A program made the translations under genes and the position numbers. The notes beneath the pieces were generated by a model that had not been told where the DNA came from, ran no database searches, and saw only the letters and a program-made list of their open reading frames with translations. Shown here piece after piece: positions 39,269 through 48,870 of a DNA stretch of 64,000 nucleotides (positions within the stretch are counted from its first letter, which is position 1; the number at the start of each line of letters is the position of its first letter). This DNA comes from Sphingomonas sp. J315 (GTDB lineage Bacteria > Pseudomonadota > Alphaproteobacteria > Sphingomonadales > Sphingomonadaceae). The stretch spans positions 558,001-622,000 of the forward strand of contig NZ_CP088296.1 of the NCBI RefSeq assembly GCF_024666595.1, in the 5' to 3' direction.

Positions 39269-40158
39269 AGCGACCACTCCGGATATTTCGCGCTCCAGTC
39301 GGGGGTCATGTGCGCGATGTACTTCTCACAGCTGCCCTTCGCGAGATCGCGGACGCGGCCGATATAGGCCTGACGCTCGGCGACCGAGATGACGCCGCGC
39401 GCCTGGAGCAAGTTGAACAAATGGCTCGCCTCGATCGCCTGTTCATAGGCGGCGATGGGAACGTTGTTGGTCAGGCAATTCTCGCACTCGGCCATCGCCT
39501 TGCGGAAGCCCTCGAACAGCGTGTCGGTGTCGGCGACCTCGAAGTTGTACTTCGACATCTGGCGCTCGTTCTCGAGGAACACATCGCCATAGGTCACGCC
39601 CGCGTCGTTGAACGCCAGATCGTACACGCTGTCCTTGTTCTGGATATACATTGCGAGGCGTTCGAGACCGTAGGTCAGCTCGCCCGCCACCGGCTTGCAG
39701 TCGAACCCGCCCATCTGCTGGAAATAGGTGAACTGCGTCACCTCCATCCCATCGCACCACACTTCCCAGCCTAGGCCCCAGGCGCCGAGCGTCGGCGATT
39801 CCCAGTCATCTTCGACGAAGCGGATATCGTGCTTGAGCGGATCGATGCCGATCGCGGTCAGGCTGCCGAGATACAGTTCCTGCAGGTCGGGCGGGCTGGG
39901 CTTCAGGATCACCTGATACTGGTAATAGTGCTGCAACCGGTTCGGGTTCTCGCCATAGCGGCCATCGGTCGGGCGGCGGCACGGCTGGACGAACGCGGCG
40001 TTCCACGGCTCAGGCCCCAGCGCGCGCAGCGTCGTGGCGGTATGAAACGTCCCCGCGCCCATGCGCATGTCATAGGGTTGCAGGATGAGGCAGCCCCGCT
40101 GGCTCCAATAGTCATGGAGCTTGAGGATCATGCCCTGGAAGCTGAGCGGCGTGGTCAT
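39265..40158 (-). CDS. glyQ: Glycine--tRNA ligase alpha subunit
   Basis: Catalytic alpha chain that activates glycine. 297 residues starting [20 protein letters not shown]. Class II motifs include [20 protein letters not shown] (motif 2 region) and [13 protein letters not shown] (motif 3). The stop overlaps the glyS start, ensuring coupled synthesis of both chains. It is divergent from the TraB-like lipoprotein gene; between them is a GTCAACTGCGGTTGAC palindrome at 40192-40207. Confidence 0.97.
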   Translation of the reverse strand: MTTPLSFQGMILKLHDYWSQRGCLILQPYDMRMGAGTFHTATTLRALGPEPWNAAFVQPCRRPTDGRYGENPNRLQHYYQYQVILKPSPPDLQELYLGSLTAIGIDPLKHDIRFVEDDWESPTLGAWGLGWEVWCDGMEVTQFTYFQQMGGFDCKPVAGELTYGLERLAMYIQNKDSVYDLAFNDAGVTYGDVFLENERQMSKYNFEVADTDTLFEGFRKAMAECENCLTNNVPIAAYEQAIEASHLFNLLQARGVISVAERQAYIGRVRDLAKGSCEKYIAHMTPDWSAKYPEWSL

Positions 40159-40239
40159 GGTGCCGGGCTTTGGCGAAAGGGCGAAGGGCGGTCAACTGCG
40201 GTTGACGCGGGGCACAGGGGCGGCTTTGGAGGGGCGATC

Positions 40240-41085
40240 ATGTTGAAGCGTCTGATCGTTCCCCTCGCCGCCCTGCTCCTCTCCAGCTGCTCGCTGTTCG
40301 GCGAGGATGCCGACCCAGCCCTGTGGGTGGTCAAGGATGGCGACACCACCATCTATCTGTTCGGCACCGTCCATGTGCTCAAGCCCCGCATGCACTGGTT
40401 CGACGAGGGCGTGCGCGAGGCGTTCGATGCGAGCGACGAGGTGGTTCTGGAGATCGCCAGGCCCGATCCGCAGGCGATCGCCGCGCTGACCGCGCAACTC
40501 GGCACGCGCGGCGGCCCGCCCTTCGCGCCGGAGGTGGACAAGGCGGCGCGCGATCTTGGCATGCCGGCGGGCGCGATCGACAGGCAGGAGCCGTGGCTGG
40601 CGGCGCTGACGCTGGCGCAGCTGGCGGTCAAGAAGGCGGGCTATGACGCCGGCGACGGTGTTGAGGCGACCCTGTCGGAGGCGGCGGAGGATGCGGGGAA
40701 GCCGGTCAAGGCGCTCGAATCCGCACGCGGGCAGCTGATGCTGTTCGACGGCCTGTCGGGCGCGGCGCAGAGTGCGATGCTCGAGGAAACGGTCAAGGCG
40801 CTGCCCGGGACCAAGGCGCGGCTCGACAAGTTCGTCGCGGCCTGGGCCAAGGGCGATGCCGAAAGCGTCGGCGCTGAGATGAACCGCGGCGCGGTGGCCT
40901 CACCCGAAATCGCCGAAGCGGTGATCGCCCGCCGCAACGCCCGCTTCGCCGACTGGATCGCCGCGCGGATGCATCGCCCGGGCACGGTATTCGTTGCGGT
41001 CGGCGCGGGACACCTCGCCGGCAAGGGCAGCGTCCAGGCGCTGCTCGGCGAAAAGGGACTGAAGGTCGAGCGGGTGGCTTATTGA
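40240..41085 (+). CDS. TraB/GumN family lipoprotein
   Basis: A 281-residue envelope protein with a lipobox (PLAALLLSSC|SLFG). The family start is visible: ALWVVKDGDTTIYLFGTVHV followed by LKPRMHWFDEGVREAF, and the end has MHRPGTVFVAVGAGHLAGKG with VQALLGEKGLKVERV. TraB/GumN (TIKI-like) proteins are related to metalloproteases that cut signalling peptides; two GxxH motifs (FGTVH, GAGH) are kept here. The bacterial substrate is unknown. Start ATG 40240. Confidence 0.88.
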   Translation: MLKRLIVPLAALLLSSCSLFGEDADPALWVVKDGDTTIYLFGTVHVLKPRMHWFDEGVREAFDASDEVVLEIARPDPQAIAALTAQLGTRGGPPFAPEVDKAARDLGMPAGAIDRQEPWLAALTLAQLAVKKAGYDAGDGVEATLSEAAEDAGKPVKALESARGQLMLFDGLSGAAQSAMLEETVKALPGTKARLDKFVAAWAKGDAESVGAEMNRGAVASPEIAEAVIARRNARFADWIAARMHRPGTVFVAVGAGHLAGKGSVQALLGEKGLKVERVAY

Positions 41086-41195
41086 CCGCAGCTTGCCTTT
41101 TGCGCCCTCCCCGCCTATAGGCGCGCGCTTCCGGTCAGGGTCATCCCTGGAGGCCTGGGCGGAATTGGAAACACTTTAGCGCATTGGAACGACAT

Positions 41196-41882
41196 ATGAG
41201 CGACACGCTTACGCTGTCGGCCGAGACGCGCGACCGGGTTGGCAAGGGAGCCTCCCGGGCGCTGCGTCGTGAAGGCCGCGTCCCCGCCGTGATTTACGGC
41301 AACAATCAGGAACCGACGAGCATCCACCTGGATGAGCGCGCGCTGTACAAGGCGTTGCACACCGGCCACTTCATGAACTCGGTCGTGATGATCGAAGGTC
41401 TGGGCGGCAAGGCGATCCGTACGCTTCCCAAGGACGTGTCGCTCGACGTGGTGACCGAACGCCCGGTCCATGTCGATTTCCTGCGCATCTCCGAGCACGC
41501 CAAGGTTACCGTTGCGGTGCCGGTCGTGTTCACTGACGAAGACGCGTCGCCCGGCATCAAGAAGGGCGCGGTCCTCAACATCGTCCGTCACGAGCTGGAG
41601 CTGGTGTGCGACGCGGCCGAGATCCCCAGCGAGATCACCATCTCGCTCAAGGGCCTCGAAGTCGGCGATTCGCTGCACATCTCGGCGGTGACCCTGCCCA
41701 AGGGCGTGACCAGCGCGATCACCGACCGCGACTTCACCATCGCCACCATCGCTGCTCCGGCGGCGCTGAAGGCCGAAGAGGCTGAAGCAGCCGAGGCGGC
41801 TGAGGCCGAAGCCGAGGCACCTGCCGAAGAGGCTCCTGCCGAGGGTGACGCTGCCGAGGGCGAGGCCAAGGACGGCGAGTAA
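41196..41882 (+). CDS. rplY: 50S ribosomal protein L25 (general stress protein Ctc form)
   Basis: 5S rRNA-binding protein of the large ribosomal subunit. 228 residues: an L25 domain ([32 protein letters not shown]), the TL5/Ctc C-terminal beta domain ([20 protein letters not shown]) and a long acidic Ala/Glu tail. ATG 41196 is used; an upstream in-frame ATG at 41184 adds four residues. The 110-nt leader may hold the promoter. A terminator follows at 41915-41950, then pth, the usual neighbour. Confidence 0.94.
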   Translation: MSDTLTLSAETRDRVGKGASRALRREGRVPAVIYGNNQEPTSIHLDERALYKALHTGHFMNSVVMIEGLGGKAIRTLPKDVSLDVVTERPVHVDFLRISEHAKVTVAVPVVFTDEDASPGIKKGAVLNIVRHELELVCDAAEIPSEITISLKGLEVGDSLHISAVTLPKGVTSAITDRDFTIATIAAPAALKAEEAEAAEAAEAEAEAPAEEAPAEGDAAEGEAKDGE

Positions 41883-41914
41883 GCCTTTCGCGGCATCTGC
41901 CGATCAATTAGGAG

Positions 41915-41950
41915 CGCCTCCGCACCCGCGTGCGGGGGCGCTTCTTGCTT
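41915..41950 (+). terminator. Intrinsic terminator between rplY and pth
   Basis: An 11-bp stem GCGCCTCCGCA / TGCGGGGGCGC with a short loop (CCCGCG) is followed by TTCTTGCTTG. It lies 33 nt after the rplY stop and before pth. It may end part of the rplY transcripts. Confidence 0.6.
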
Positions 41951-41967
41951 GTGGGAACAATTGACCG

Positions 41968-42540
41968 ATGCAGCTCTGGGTTGGCCTGGGCAATCCCGGC
42001 CCCGAATATGCGATGAACCGGCACAATGTCGGCTTCATGGCCGCCGATGCCATCGCCGAAGTGCACGGCTTTTCGGCGCCCGCAAGGAAATTCCAGGGCT
42101 GGTTTCAGGAAGGGCGGATCGGCGGTGACAAGATCCTGCTGCTCAAGCCAGCCACCTACATGAACGAAAGCGGCCGGGCGATCCGCGCGGCGCTGGACTT
42201 CTACAAGCTGGAGCCTGAGGCGGTCACCGTGTTCCACGACGAGCTCGACCTTGCCCCGTTCCAGGTCAAGGTAAAGCGCGGCGGCGGCGCGGCCGGACAG
42301 AACGGCATCCGCAGCGCGATCGCGCATATCGGGGCGGATTTCCGCCGCGTACGGATCGGCATCGGCCATCCGGGACACAAGGACCGCGTCACCGGATACG
42401 TCCTCGGCAATTACGCCAAGGCGGAGATCGAAGATCTGTCCGACCTGCTTGGCGCGATCGCGGGCGAGGCCGAATGGCTCGCAAAGGGCGACGATGCGCG
42501 GTTCATGAACGACATCGCGTTGCGACTGCAGCGACCCTGA
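41968..42540 (+). CDS. pth: Peptidyl-tRNA hydrolase
   Basis: Frees tRNA from stalled peptidyl-tRNA. 190 residues beginning MQLWVGLGNPGPEYAMNRHN. The catalytic His19 is in MNRHNVGFM, and the partner motifs LLKPATYMNESG and FHDELDLAPF, plus GGGAAGQNGIRSAI, are conserved. It follows rplY after 85 nt and ends at a strong hairpin terminator. Confidence 0.96.
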   Translation: MQLWVGLGNPGPEYAMNRHNVGFMAADAIAEVHGFSAPARKFQGWFQEGRIGGDKILLLKPATYMNESGRAIRAALDFYKLEPEAVTVFHDELDLAPFQVKVKRGGGAAGQNGIRSAIAHIGADFRRVRIGIGHPGHKDRVTGYVLGNYAKAEIEDLSDLLGAIAGEAEWLAKGDDARFMNDIALRLQRP

Positions 42541-42550
42541 CCCCGGACAC

Positions 42551-42580
42551 AAAAAAGGCCGGGTCGCCCCGGCCTTTTCC
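42551..42580. terminator. Bidirectional hairpin terminator after pth
   Basis: AAAAAAGGCCGGG (42551-42563), loop TCGC, CCCGGCCTTTT (42568-42578). The stem is flanked by A and T runs, so it can end pth on the plus strand and the lipoprotein gene (42599-43610) on the minus strand, which ends 19 nt away. Confidence 0.85.
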
Positions 42581-42598
42581 ATAGACTTTGCGTAAAGA

Positions 42599-43610
42599 TC
42601 AGCTCTTCTTGCCGACCACCACACCGACCGCGCGGGCGTCGCCCGCGGCGACCGCGCCGCTGATCGCGAAGCTGATGCCGATCTCGGCCGCCTGCGGACC
42701 ATAGGCCAGGCCCTGGAAGGTGCCGCCCACGGTGCTGCCCGGGCCGAAGCTGCCGGTGAACTGGTTGCTGCCGACGGGGATCGCGCCGGTGCCGGTGAAG
42801 GTGCCGAGCGCAATATTACCGCCCGTCGTGAGGCGCTCGAGGTTGAGCGTCAGCGTGACCAGCCCCGTCGCATAGTTGATCGACAGCGTCGCCGTGCCGC
42901 CCAGCTTGTCGACCGGGCTCGCGCCTGCCGCCGGGGCGATCACCGAACGACCGGCGATCCGGACGGTATAGCTCACCGTCCCGGTGGTCGGCATGTCGGA
43001 AACGACCGTCGGATAGCCGAACACGCCATAGGTGATCCGCTTCGCACCCGCCGTGCTGTCGCCGCGCCACCAGCCGGCATAGCTGACCCGGGTCAGCGCC
43101 AGCGCGGTATCGGACGTGACCTGCCCCGAAACGGTGTTGTTGAGCAGGTCCAGCTGAGTGAACGCGCCCGCCGTGGTCGGCGCAGTCGTCTCGCGCAGCA
43201 CATATTCGGTGACCGCCGGCGCTGGCGCCGTGAGGAGGTCGGCGCCGGTGAAGCGCGACTCTTCGGTATTCTCTCGCACGACCAGTTCGGTCGTCGAGGT
43301 CGAGGTCAAGGTGCCCTGGAGCGCAAGGCGGACACGATTCTGAAAATGCGTCGGTGCCCGCGGCGCCAAGGGTGACCGGTCCAGCCGCCGCGTCGCCGGT
43401 ATAGCTGGTCGCGGCGCTGACGGTGAAGAATTCAGCGGCATTGGCCGCGGTTATCGGAAGCGTGGAATAGCTGATCGGCGACGGCGTCGGCGTCACGCTG
43501 GAGCTGGGCGTCGGGGTTGGGGTCGGCGTCGCGTCGTCGTCGCCGCCGCTGCAGCCGGCTACGACCAGGACAACAGCGGTGCTGGCAATCAGGATGGAAC
43601 GGCGAATCAT
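42599..43610 (-). CDS. Surface lipoprotein with a beta-barrel-like C-terminus, one frameshift
   Basis: Starts MIRRSILIASTAVVLVVAGC, a lipobox, then a Thr/Pro repeat linker (TPTPTPTPSSSVTPTP). The long C-terminal part is rich in Gly, Thr and Ser; the ending GSFGPGSTVGGTFQGLAYGP and EIGISFAISGAVAAGDARAV resembles transferrin-binding-protein-like (TbpB/slam-type) 8-stranded barrels, in which a GxFYGPxAxExGG motif is common. The frame breaks at the A4 run 43343-43346; one base fewer joins AAGTDAF to QNRVRLALQGTL and gives about 336 residues. The barrel assignment is an inference from the end motif. Confidence 0.65.
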
Positions 43611-43770
43611 ACTGCGACTCCTGTAACGTGGCCGTCTGGAAGGCGCGTTGCGCCTGTACCGTGGATGAACGGGCCGCGTTGCCGCGACCACTCGGGTGCT
43701 GCGGTAGCGTGGCTAGCCGCGAAACGGAAGAGCGCCGGTGCGGGTTTCGCCGCACCGGCGCGTTCCTGCG

Positions 43771-44306
43771 TCAGTCGCCCAGCTGCCCGAGCAGGCCGCG
43801 CAGCTGCTGAATCTTGCCGAACCGCTCTGCAGGACTGATCTTTGCCATCGTCCCGGTGCCGAATTCAGCGGCACTCTGGATGCAAGTGGTGACCTGAGCA
43901 TGTGCCTGGGCACGGTCGCTCTTGGTGAAATTGGTGTCGATCTGATCCTTCACTGCCCAGTCGAGATAGGCGTCGAGTCCGGCCTTCGACAATTCCGGCT
44001 TGGGCGGATCGGCCGGGATCACCTGATCCCCCAGCTTCTTCTCGATCATGCCGCGATAATAGGCGAGGAACGGCGCGCTCCCCCCGCGATGTTGCGCGGC
44101 ACGGGGCTGTCGAGCAGCCGTTGCTGCCACTTCACCGCAGCGTAGCAGCGCACATTGAGTGCCAGCGCATCCTGAAGATCCTGCGCCTTGCGCTTCGCAG
44201 CGGCTTTGGCCTTGGCCTCCGCCGCAGCCTTCTCCTGCGCGCCATTATCGCCGCACCCGGCCAGCGCGAACAGCGCCAGCGGCGCGAGGAATGCGAACCT
44301 CTTCAT
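43771..44306 (-). CDS. Small lipoprotein of unknown function, one frameshift
   Basis: ATG 44306 gives MKRFAFLAPLALFALAGC with a lipobox, then an Ala/Lys/Glu helix (EKAAAEAKAKAAAKRKAQDL). The second half (FLAYYRGMIEKKLGDQVIPA, LDAYLDWAVKDQIDTNFTKS) is helical. The frame breaks at the C6 run 44080-44085; one more base joins VPRNIAG and GSAPFLAYY and yields about 178 residues. A conserved pair of cysteines (VRCYAAVKW, VTTCIQSA) remains after the join. No family with known role is recognised. Confidence 0.62.
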
Positions 44307-44418
44307 GGACTTGACGTCCTCCCCAATCAAATCTTGATCGCGCGACTTTGACGCCCCGTCGCCCGCTGTCAACCAAGCGCAGCTTGCACAGCGATCGAGT
44401 CCATGCTGTTCGGGCGGC

Positions 44419-45018
44419 ATGACGATCAAGACGCTGTTCGCCACGCGCTTTTCACAAACGACGCTCGACGACCCGGCATTGCTGGCCGAGCTGGCCGACG
44501 CGTGCCGTGACCTTGCAGCGCATGATCGGGCGGGGCAGCGCTGGTCGAAGGACCATGGGTATCGGGGCTACACCAGCTATGCCTCGCTCGACGACCTCCC
44601 GGATCGCGATCCGCGCTTCGCCGACCTCGTCCGCCACCTCAACCGCCAGGTCGCGCGCTTCGCCGATGCCTGCGCGCTGGATCTGTCGCGAAAGCTGAAA
44701 CTCGACAGCCTTTGGGTGAACGTCCTCAAGCCCGGCGGGACCCATTCGGGACATATCCACCCGCACAGCGTGGTTTCGGGGACCATCTATATCGAAGTGC
44801 CGCCGGGCGCCGGCGCGCTCAAGCTGGAGGACCCGCGCCTCCCCATGCTGATGGCCGCCCCGTCCCGTCGCCCCGACGCGCCCGAAGATCTACAGACCTT
44901 CGTCTATGCGCAGCCTGCGCCGGGCAGCATCTTCCTGTGGGAAAGCTGGCTGCGGCACGAAGTCATGCCGCATGCGGGCAAAGGCGAGCGGATCAGCATC
45001 AGCTTCAACTACCGCTGA
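44419..45018 (+). CDS. TIGR02466-type 2-oxoglutarate/Fe(II) oxygenase-like protein
   Basis: A 199-residue protein of the TIGR02466 group, a branch of the 2OG-Fe(II) oxygenase fold. Metal-ligand candidates are in GGTHSGHIHPHSVVSGTIYI and in LWESWLRHEVMPH, and the closing RISISFNYR matches the Arg that binds 2-oxoglutarate. The segment SLWVNVLKPGG before the first His is typical. The substrate is unknown. It is divergent from the small lipoprotein gene. Confidence 0.82.
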   Translation: MTIKTLFATRFSQTTLDDPALLAELADACRDLAAHDRAGQRWSKDHGYRGYTSYASLDDLPDRDPRFADLVRHLNRQVARFADACALDLSRKLKLDSLWVNVLKPGGTHSGHIHPHSVVSGTIYIEVPPGAGALKLEDPRLPMLMAAPSRRPDAPEDLQTFVYAQPAPGSIFLWESWLRHEVMPHAGKGERISISFNYR

Positions 45019-45096
45019 ATTCGGGTCGCGCCGATCGCTCGCGGAACCATTTCGCTCGTGATACGGTTAGACTGCCTGTCCATCTGGAGATTGACC

Positions 45097-45561
45097 ATGC
45101 GCAAGGGCCTTTTCGCACTGTTGGCGCTGTCGCTCGCCGTCCCGAGCACCGCCCTCATGTCCACCACTGCATCGGCGCAAAGCTGGCAGGAGCGTGAGCG
45201 CGAGCGTGACCGCGAATACAATGAGCGCCGCGACCGGCGCTATGGCGAGCGGCGGGACTATCGCGACCGCGATTATCGCTGGCGCGACAATGACCGCAAC
45301 TGGGACGCCTCGCGCGCCTATCGTCAGGGCAATTATCGCGAGCGTCGGCTGAGCCGTCAGGACCGCATCTATCGCGGCCGCGACGGGCGCTATTATTGCC
45401 GCCGTGGCGACGGCACCACCGGCCTTGTGGTCGGCGCGGCGCTGGGCGGGATCCTCGGCGGCGCGATCGGCAATGGCGACCTGCTCGGCGTGATCCTTGG
45501 CGGTGCCGGCGGCGCCGTGCTGGGCCGTGAGCTGGATCGCGGCAACGTGCGCTGCCGCTGA
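45097..45561 (+). CDS. Secreted Arg/Tyr-rich protein with glycine-zipper 2TM domain
   Basis: A 154-residue exported protein. Signal peptide MRKGLFALLALSLAVPSTAL; then an extremely Arg/Asp/Tyr-rich region (RERERDREYNERRDRRYGER) and a C-terminal glycine-zipper domain (GLVVGAALGGILGGAIG, VILGGAGGAVLGREL) of the 17-kDa surface antigen type. Such domains insert in the outer membrane or form oligomers. Start ATG 45097. A solitary hairpin follows at 45570. Confidence 0.75.
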   Translation: MRKGLFALLALSLAVPSTALMSTTASAQSWQERERERDREYNERRDRRYGERRDYRDRDYRWRDNDRNWDASRAYRQGNYRERRLSRQDRIYRGRDGRYYCRRGDGTTGLVVGAALGGILGGAIGNGDLLGVILGGAGGAVLGRELDRGNVRCR

Positions 45562-45569
45562 GTGATCAA

Positions 45570-45594
45570 CCTCCCCCGCCACCGGCGGGGGAGG
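45570..45594. repeat. Single hairpin of the CCTCCCCC repeat family
   Basis: CCTCCCCCGCC ACC GGCGGGGGAGG is a perfect 11-bp stem with a 3-nt loop, 8 nt after the stop codon at 45561. Its arm sequence equals that in the paired elements at 17567 and 52604, so it is a lone copy. It may work as a terminator although no T run follows. Confidence 0.65.
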
Positions 45595-45668
45595 AATTGC
45601 ACCCCTAGCCTTTTGCCTGTCTCCGGCGTATCTGCGCGCCTTTCCCGGATCACAGGACCTAGAGACCA

Positions 45669-46769
45669 ATGGGCTTTCGCTGCGGCATTGTCGGCCTGCC
45701 GAATGTCGGCAAATCGACGCTTTTCAACGCGCTGACGCAGACTGCGGCGGCACAGGCGGCCAATTATCCCTTCTGCACGATCGAGCCGAATGTCGGCAAC
45801 GTCGCTGTCCCCGACGACCGGCTTCAGGCGCTGGCGAAGATCGCCGGATCGGCAAAGATCATCGAGACTCAGCTGGGGTTCGTCGACATCGCCGGTCTGG
45901 TGCGCGGCGCGAGCAAGGGCGAGGGCCTGGGCAACCAGTTCCTCGGCAACATCCGCGAGGTGGACGCGATCGTCCATGTTCTGCGCTGTTTCGAGAATGA
46001 CGACATCCAGCATGTCGACAACAAGGTCGATCCGATCGCCGACGCCGAGACGGTCGAGACCGAGCTGATGCTGTCCGACCTCGAAAGCCTCGAAAAGCGC
46101 GTGCCGAACCTTCAAAAGAAGGCCGCGCAGGGCGACAAGGAAGCCAAGATTGCCGCAACGGTGCTGGCACAGGCGCTCGACCTGCTGCGCGAAGGGAAAC
46201 CCGCCCGGCTGGTCGAACCGAATGACGTCGAAGAGGAGCGCGTCCTCAAGCAGGCGCAGCTGATCACCGCCAAGCCGGTCCTCTATGTCTGCAACGTCAA
46301 CGAGGAACATGCCGCCGACGGCAACGATTATTCGGCGCGCGTGTTCGAAAAGGCCAAGGCCGAGGGCGCGCAGGCCGTCGTCGTCTCCGCCGCGATCGAG
46401 GCCGAGATCGCGACGATGCCCGCCGAAGAGCGCGGCGAATTCCTCGCCGAGCTGGGCCTACAGGAAACCGGCCTGACCCGGGTGATCCGCGCCGGCTATT
46501 CGCTGCTCCACCTGCTGACCTTCTTCACCGTCGGGCCCAAAGAAGCGCGCGCCTGGACCACCCATGTCGGCGCGAAGGCACCGCAGGCGGCGGGCGAGAT
46601 CCACACCGATTTCGAACGCGGCTTCATCCGCGCCGAAACGATCGCGTTCGACGATTACGTCAAGTTCAACGGCGAAACCGGCGCACGCGACAACGGCAAG
46701 CTGCGCTCGGAAGGCAAGGAATATGTCGTCCAGGACGGCGACGTGATGCTGTTCCGGTTCAACGTCTGA
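45669..46769 (+). CDS. ychF: Redox-regulated ATPase YchF
   Basis: Obg-related P-loop NTPase that prefers ATP and binds ribosomes. 366 residues. G1 motif [15 protein letters not shown]3 [20 protein letters not shown], the altered G4 position NVNEE, and the C-terminal TGS domain with [16 protein letters not shown] and [15 protein letters not shown]. Single gene with hairpins on both sides. Confidence 0.97.
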   Translation: MGFRCGIVGLPNVGKSTLFNALTQTAAAQAANYPFCTIEPNVGNVAVPDDRLQALAKIAGSAKIIETQLGFVDIAGLVRGASKGEGLGNQFLGNIREVDAIVHVLRCFENDDIQHVDNKVDPIADAETVETELMLSDLESLEKRVPNLQKKAAQGDKEAKIAATVLAQALDLLREGKPARLVEPNDVEEERVLKQAQLITAKPVLYVCNVNEEHAADGNDYSARVFEKAKAEGAQAVVVSAAIEAEIATMPAEERGEFLAELGLQETGLTRVIRAGYSLLHLLTFFTVGPKEARAWTTHVGAKAPQAAGEIHTDFERGFIRAETIAFDDYVKFNGETGARDNGKLRSEGKEYVVQDGDVMLFRFNV

Positions 46770-46778
46770 CGTTTTCCA

Positions 46779-46804
46779 CTTCCCCTCCCTGACTGGGAGG
46801 GGAG
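46779..46804. repeat. Hairpin between convergent ychF and TspO-like gene
   Basis: CTTCCCCTCCC TGACT GGGAGGGGAG forms a 9-10-bp stem 10 nt after ychF and 10 nt before the end of the minus-strand gene at 46814. It is preceded by GTTTTCC. It looks like a shared transcription end and a lone arm of the CCCTCCCT repeat family seen at 15522. Confidence 0.6.
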
Positions 46805-46813
46805 CATGGCGTC

Positions 46814-47575
46814 CTACCCCAGATAGCGCGCCCGGCGCTCCGCGCTGGCCAGCATCACGACCAGCGTGGCAACCACCAGCAGCCCCGCAACGAGCGTCGC
46901 GGTGGCGATCGGGGGATACTCGTCGCCGAGCTTTTGGTGGATCGCAAACAGCGCCCAAAGGAACGGCAGCGGATACCAGGGATTGCCGCCGGTCCCGACC
47001 AGTGCCGCCGCGACGATTAGCCCGCCGACGGTCAATATCGCCGCCGCAATTAGCGGTGCCGGTCCGGGGAGGACGATGTCGTGGAAGTTCAGCGCGGCGG
47101 CGATATTGACTATCGTCGCGGCTGTCAGCCACCCGGCCAGCGCGCTAAGCGGCAGGACGGCGGCCAGCCGCTCTCCGGCGGTAAAGCGCGGCATGCTGGC
47201 AAAGATGCGCAGGATCGCCAGCAGATTGACCAGCGTGAACATGATGATCAGCACCGACGGGAAGCCGAGCCCCCACAGCTGCGTATAGGCGACCCACACC
47301 GCATTGCCCAGAAACGCGCCCGCCGCGTGCCAACCGATCCGCCGCACCAGATGACTGTCCCGCTGCGCCGGCAACAGCTGCCAGATCGCATAGGCGATCG
47401 TGCCGAAATAGAGCGGCGCCCAGATGGCAAAGGCCCATCCGGCGGGCGTGATCAGCGTCTGGGTCTGCCCCGATTGCTCGCCGACCGGCTCGCCGATGCC
47501 GATCATCGGCAGCAACGGCGTGGCGATCTGCGCAAAGGCAAGGATCAGCGTGGCGACAGCGCGGGGATTGCTCAT
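46814..47575 (-). CDS. TspO/MBR-like integral membrane protein
   Basis: A 253-residue membrane protein with about seven hydrophobic segments. The stretch LITPAGWAFAIWAPLYFGTI is like the tryptophan-rich sensory protein (TspO/peripheral benzodiazepine receptor) signature, where PxGWxFxxxWxxxY is common. It is longer than classic TspO (about 160 residues), so it belongs at best to a distant long form. Start ATG 47575 (MSNPRAVATLILAFAQIATP). No linked genes suggest a ligand. Confidence 0.6.
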   Translation of the reverse strand: MSNPRAVATLILAFAQIATPLLPMIGIGEPVGEQSGQTQTLITPAGWAFAIWAPLYFGTIAYAIWQLLPAQRDSHLVRRIGWHAAGAFLGNAVWVAYTQLWGLGFPSVLIIMFTLVNLLAILRIFASMPRFTAGERLAAVLPLSALAGWLTAATIVNIAAALNFHDIVLPGPAPLIAAAILTVGGLIVAAALVGTGGNPWYPLPFLWALFAIHQKLGDEYPPIATATLVAGLLVVATLVVMLASAERRARYLG

Positions 47576-47609
47576 GGCGCGACAACCTAAGCGGCCAAAA
47601 TTGGTTCCG

Positions 47610-48449
47610 CTAGTGAAACGCCCAGCGGAATGTCTTGGCGATCGCCAGCGTCGATCCCCGCACCAGCGGCAACGTGGCAACCGGACGTTGCAGGCCATGC
47701 ATCGCACGCGCCCAATCGGGGAGCAGATCGACCGCTGCCGCGAAGATCGCCGCCTGCGCCGGCGCCATCGCCAGGCTGGTGGGCGGGTGGCCGAGCAAAA
47801 AATGCGCGACCTCGCGCGTGCGATCGTCGACCACCAGTTGCGACCGCATCGCCGCGATCAGCCCCTCCGCCTCGAACCGGCTGCGAGGTACCGGGTCGGC
47901 CCCTAGCGCCTCGGCAATCCGCGCGGTTTCGGTGTAATAGACATCTTCCTCCGCCCGGCTGACCGGCACGCCGTAGCGCTGCCACGCGGCGAGGAAGCTC
48001 CACATCTCCGTCACATGCACCCACGCCAACAGTTCGGGATCGTCGGCGCGATACGGCGTGCCGTCGGGCAGTACCCCCGCGACTCGTTCATGCACTTCGC
48101 GCACCTTGGCGATCGTCGCCTCGGCGATGCCGCGTTCGGCGTAGGTGGTCTCGGCGATGAACCGCGCGGTGCGGCGCAGCCGGCCGAGCATATCCTTGCG
48201 GAACGCGCTATGGTCCCACACCCCCGCCAGCACCGCGGGATGCAGCATCTGCAGCAGCAGCGACGCGACCCCGCCGACCATCATCGTTGTGACGTCGCCA
48301 TGCACGCGCCAGGTGACGCTGTCGCGCGGGAACAGCGCGTCATCGCTGCGCACCACGGGCGTCTCGCCCTTGGCCTGATCGTTGAACGTCGCGCGGATCA
48401 CGCCGATCAGGCGCTTGCGAAGACCGGCAGCGAGGTCGGGGGGCGGCAT
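47610..48449 (-). CDS. MpaB-type oxygenase family protein (DUF2236)
   Basis: A 279-residue protein of the DUF2236 family, whose studied members (MpaB, latex-clearing protein) are b-type heme oxygenases. Family blocks: RDSVTWRVHGDVTTMM, SLLLQMLHPAVLAGVWDHSA and VHVTEMWSFLAAWQRYG, with histidine residues that may bind heme. The substrate is not known. It lies 34 nt upstream of the TspO-like gene and 50 nt from the divergent Met/His-rich gene. Confidence 0.82.
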   Translation of the reverse strand: MPPPDLAAGLRKRLIGVIRATFNDQAKGETPVVRSDDALFPRDSVTWRVHGDVTTMMVGGVASLLLQMLHPAVLAGVWDHSAFRKDMLGRLRRTARFIAETTYAERGIAEATIAKVREVHERVAGVLPDGTPYRADDPELLAWVHVTEMWSFLAAWQRYGVPVSRAEEDVYYTETARIAEALGADPVPRSRFEAEGLIAAMRSQLVVDDRTREVAHFLLGHPPTSLAMAPAQAAIFAAAVDLLPDWARAMHGLQRPVATLPLVRGSTLAIAKTFRWAFH

Positions 48450-48499
48450 CGGGTGAAGCTAGGTTGTCGCGACCCGCGCGGCAATGCTAGTGCGACGGG

Positions 48500-48820
48500 A
48501 TGATCGTGCGACTGCTGATCCTGATTGCACTGGTGCTCGGCACCCTGCCCGCCCCTGCGGCGGCGGCACCGCCGTGCCATGAGGCGGCCGGCACGATGGC
48601 GACGCCGATGCCGATGGACCACGACATGCCCGCGCCGGAACGCGATCCCGCCCCCGTTATGGGCAAGCCGCTGTGCGTCGGCTGCATCGCCCCCGCCACG
48701 ATGAAAACTGCATCGGTAGCCGCGCCGCACGCGCTCGTCGCTGCGCATGCTGCCTCCGCTCCGACCCGCGCAATGGCCGGAGCGCTGCTGACGCCCGAAC
48801 CACCCCCTCCGCGCGGCTGA
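48500..48820 (+). CDS. Small exported Met/His/Cys-rich protein, possible copper binder
   Basis: A 106-residue protein with a signal peptide (LILIALVLGTLPAPAAAA) and a metal-binding-looking mature part: CHEAAGTMATPMPMDHDMPA, then GKPLCVGCIAP. Small Met/His/Cys-rich exported proteins of this sort (for example CopL-like leaders) precede copper resistance genes in several Proteobacteria. Here it is followed after 50 nt by a His-rich outer-membrane protein. The copper link is an inference from composition and context. Confidence 0.6.
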   Translation: MIVRLLILIALVLGTLPAPAAAAPPCHEAAGTMATPMPMDHDMPAPERDPAPVMGKPLCVGCIAPATMKTASVAAPHALVAAHAASAPTRAMAGALLTPEPPPPRG

Positions 48821-48870
48821 TCGGTCGCGGGCACGGACCCGCATCCCCGATCATTCACGGAGTTTGGACA

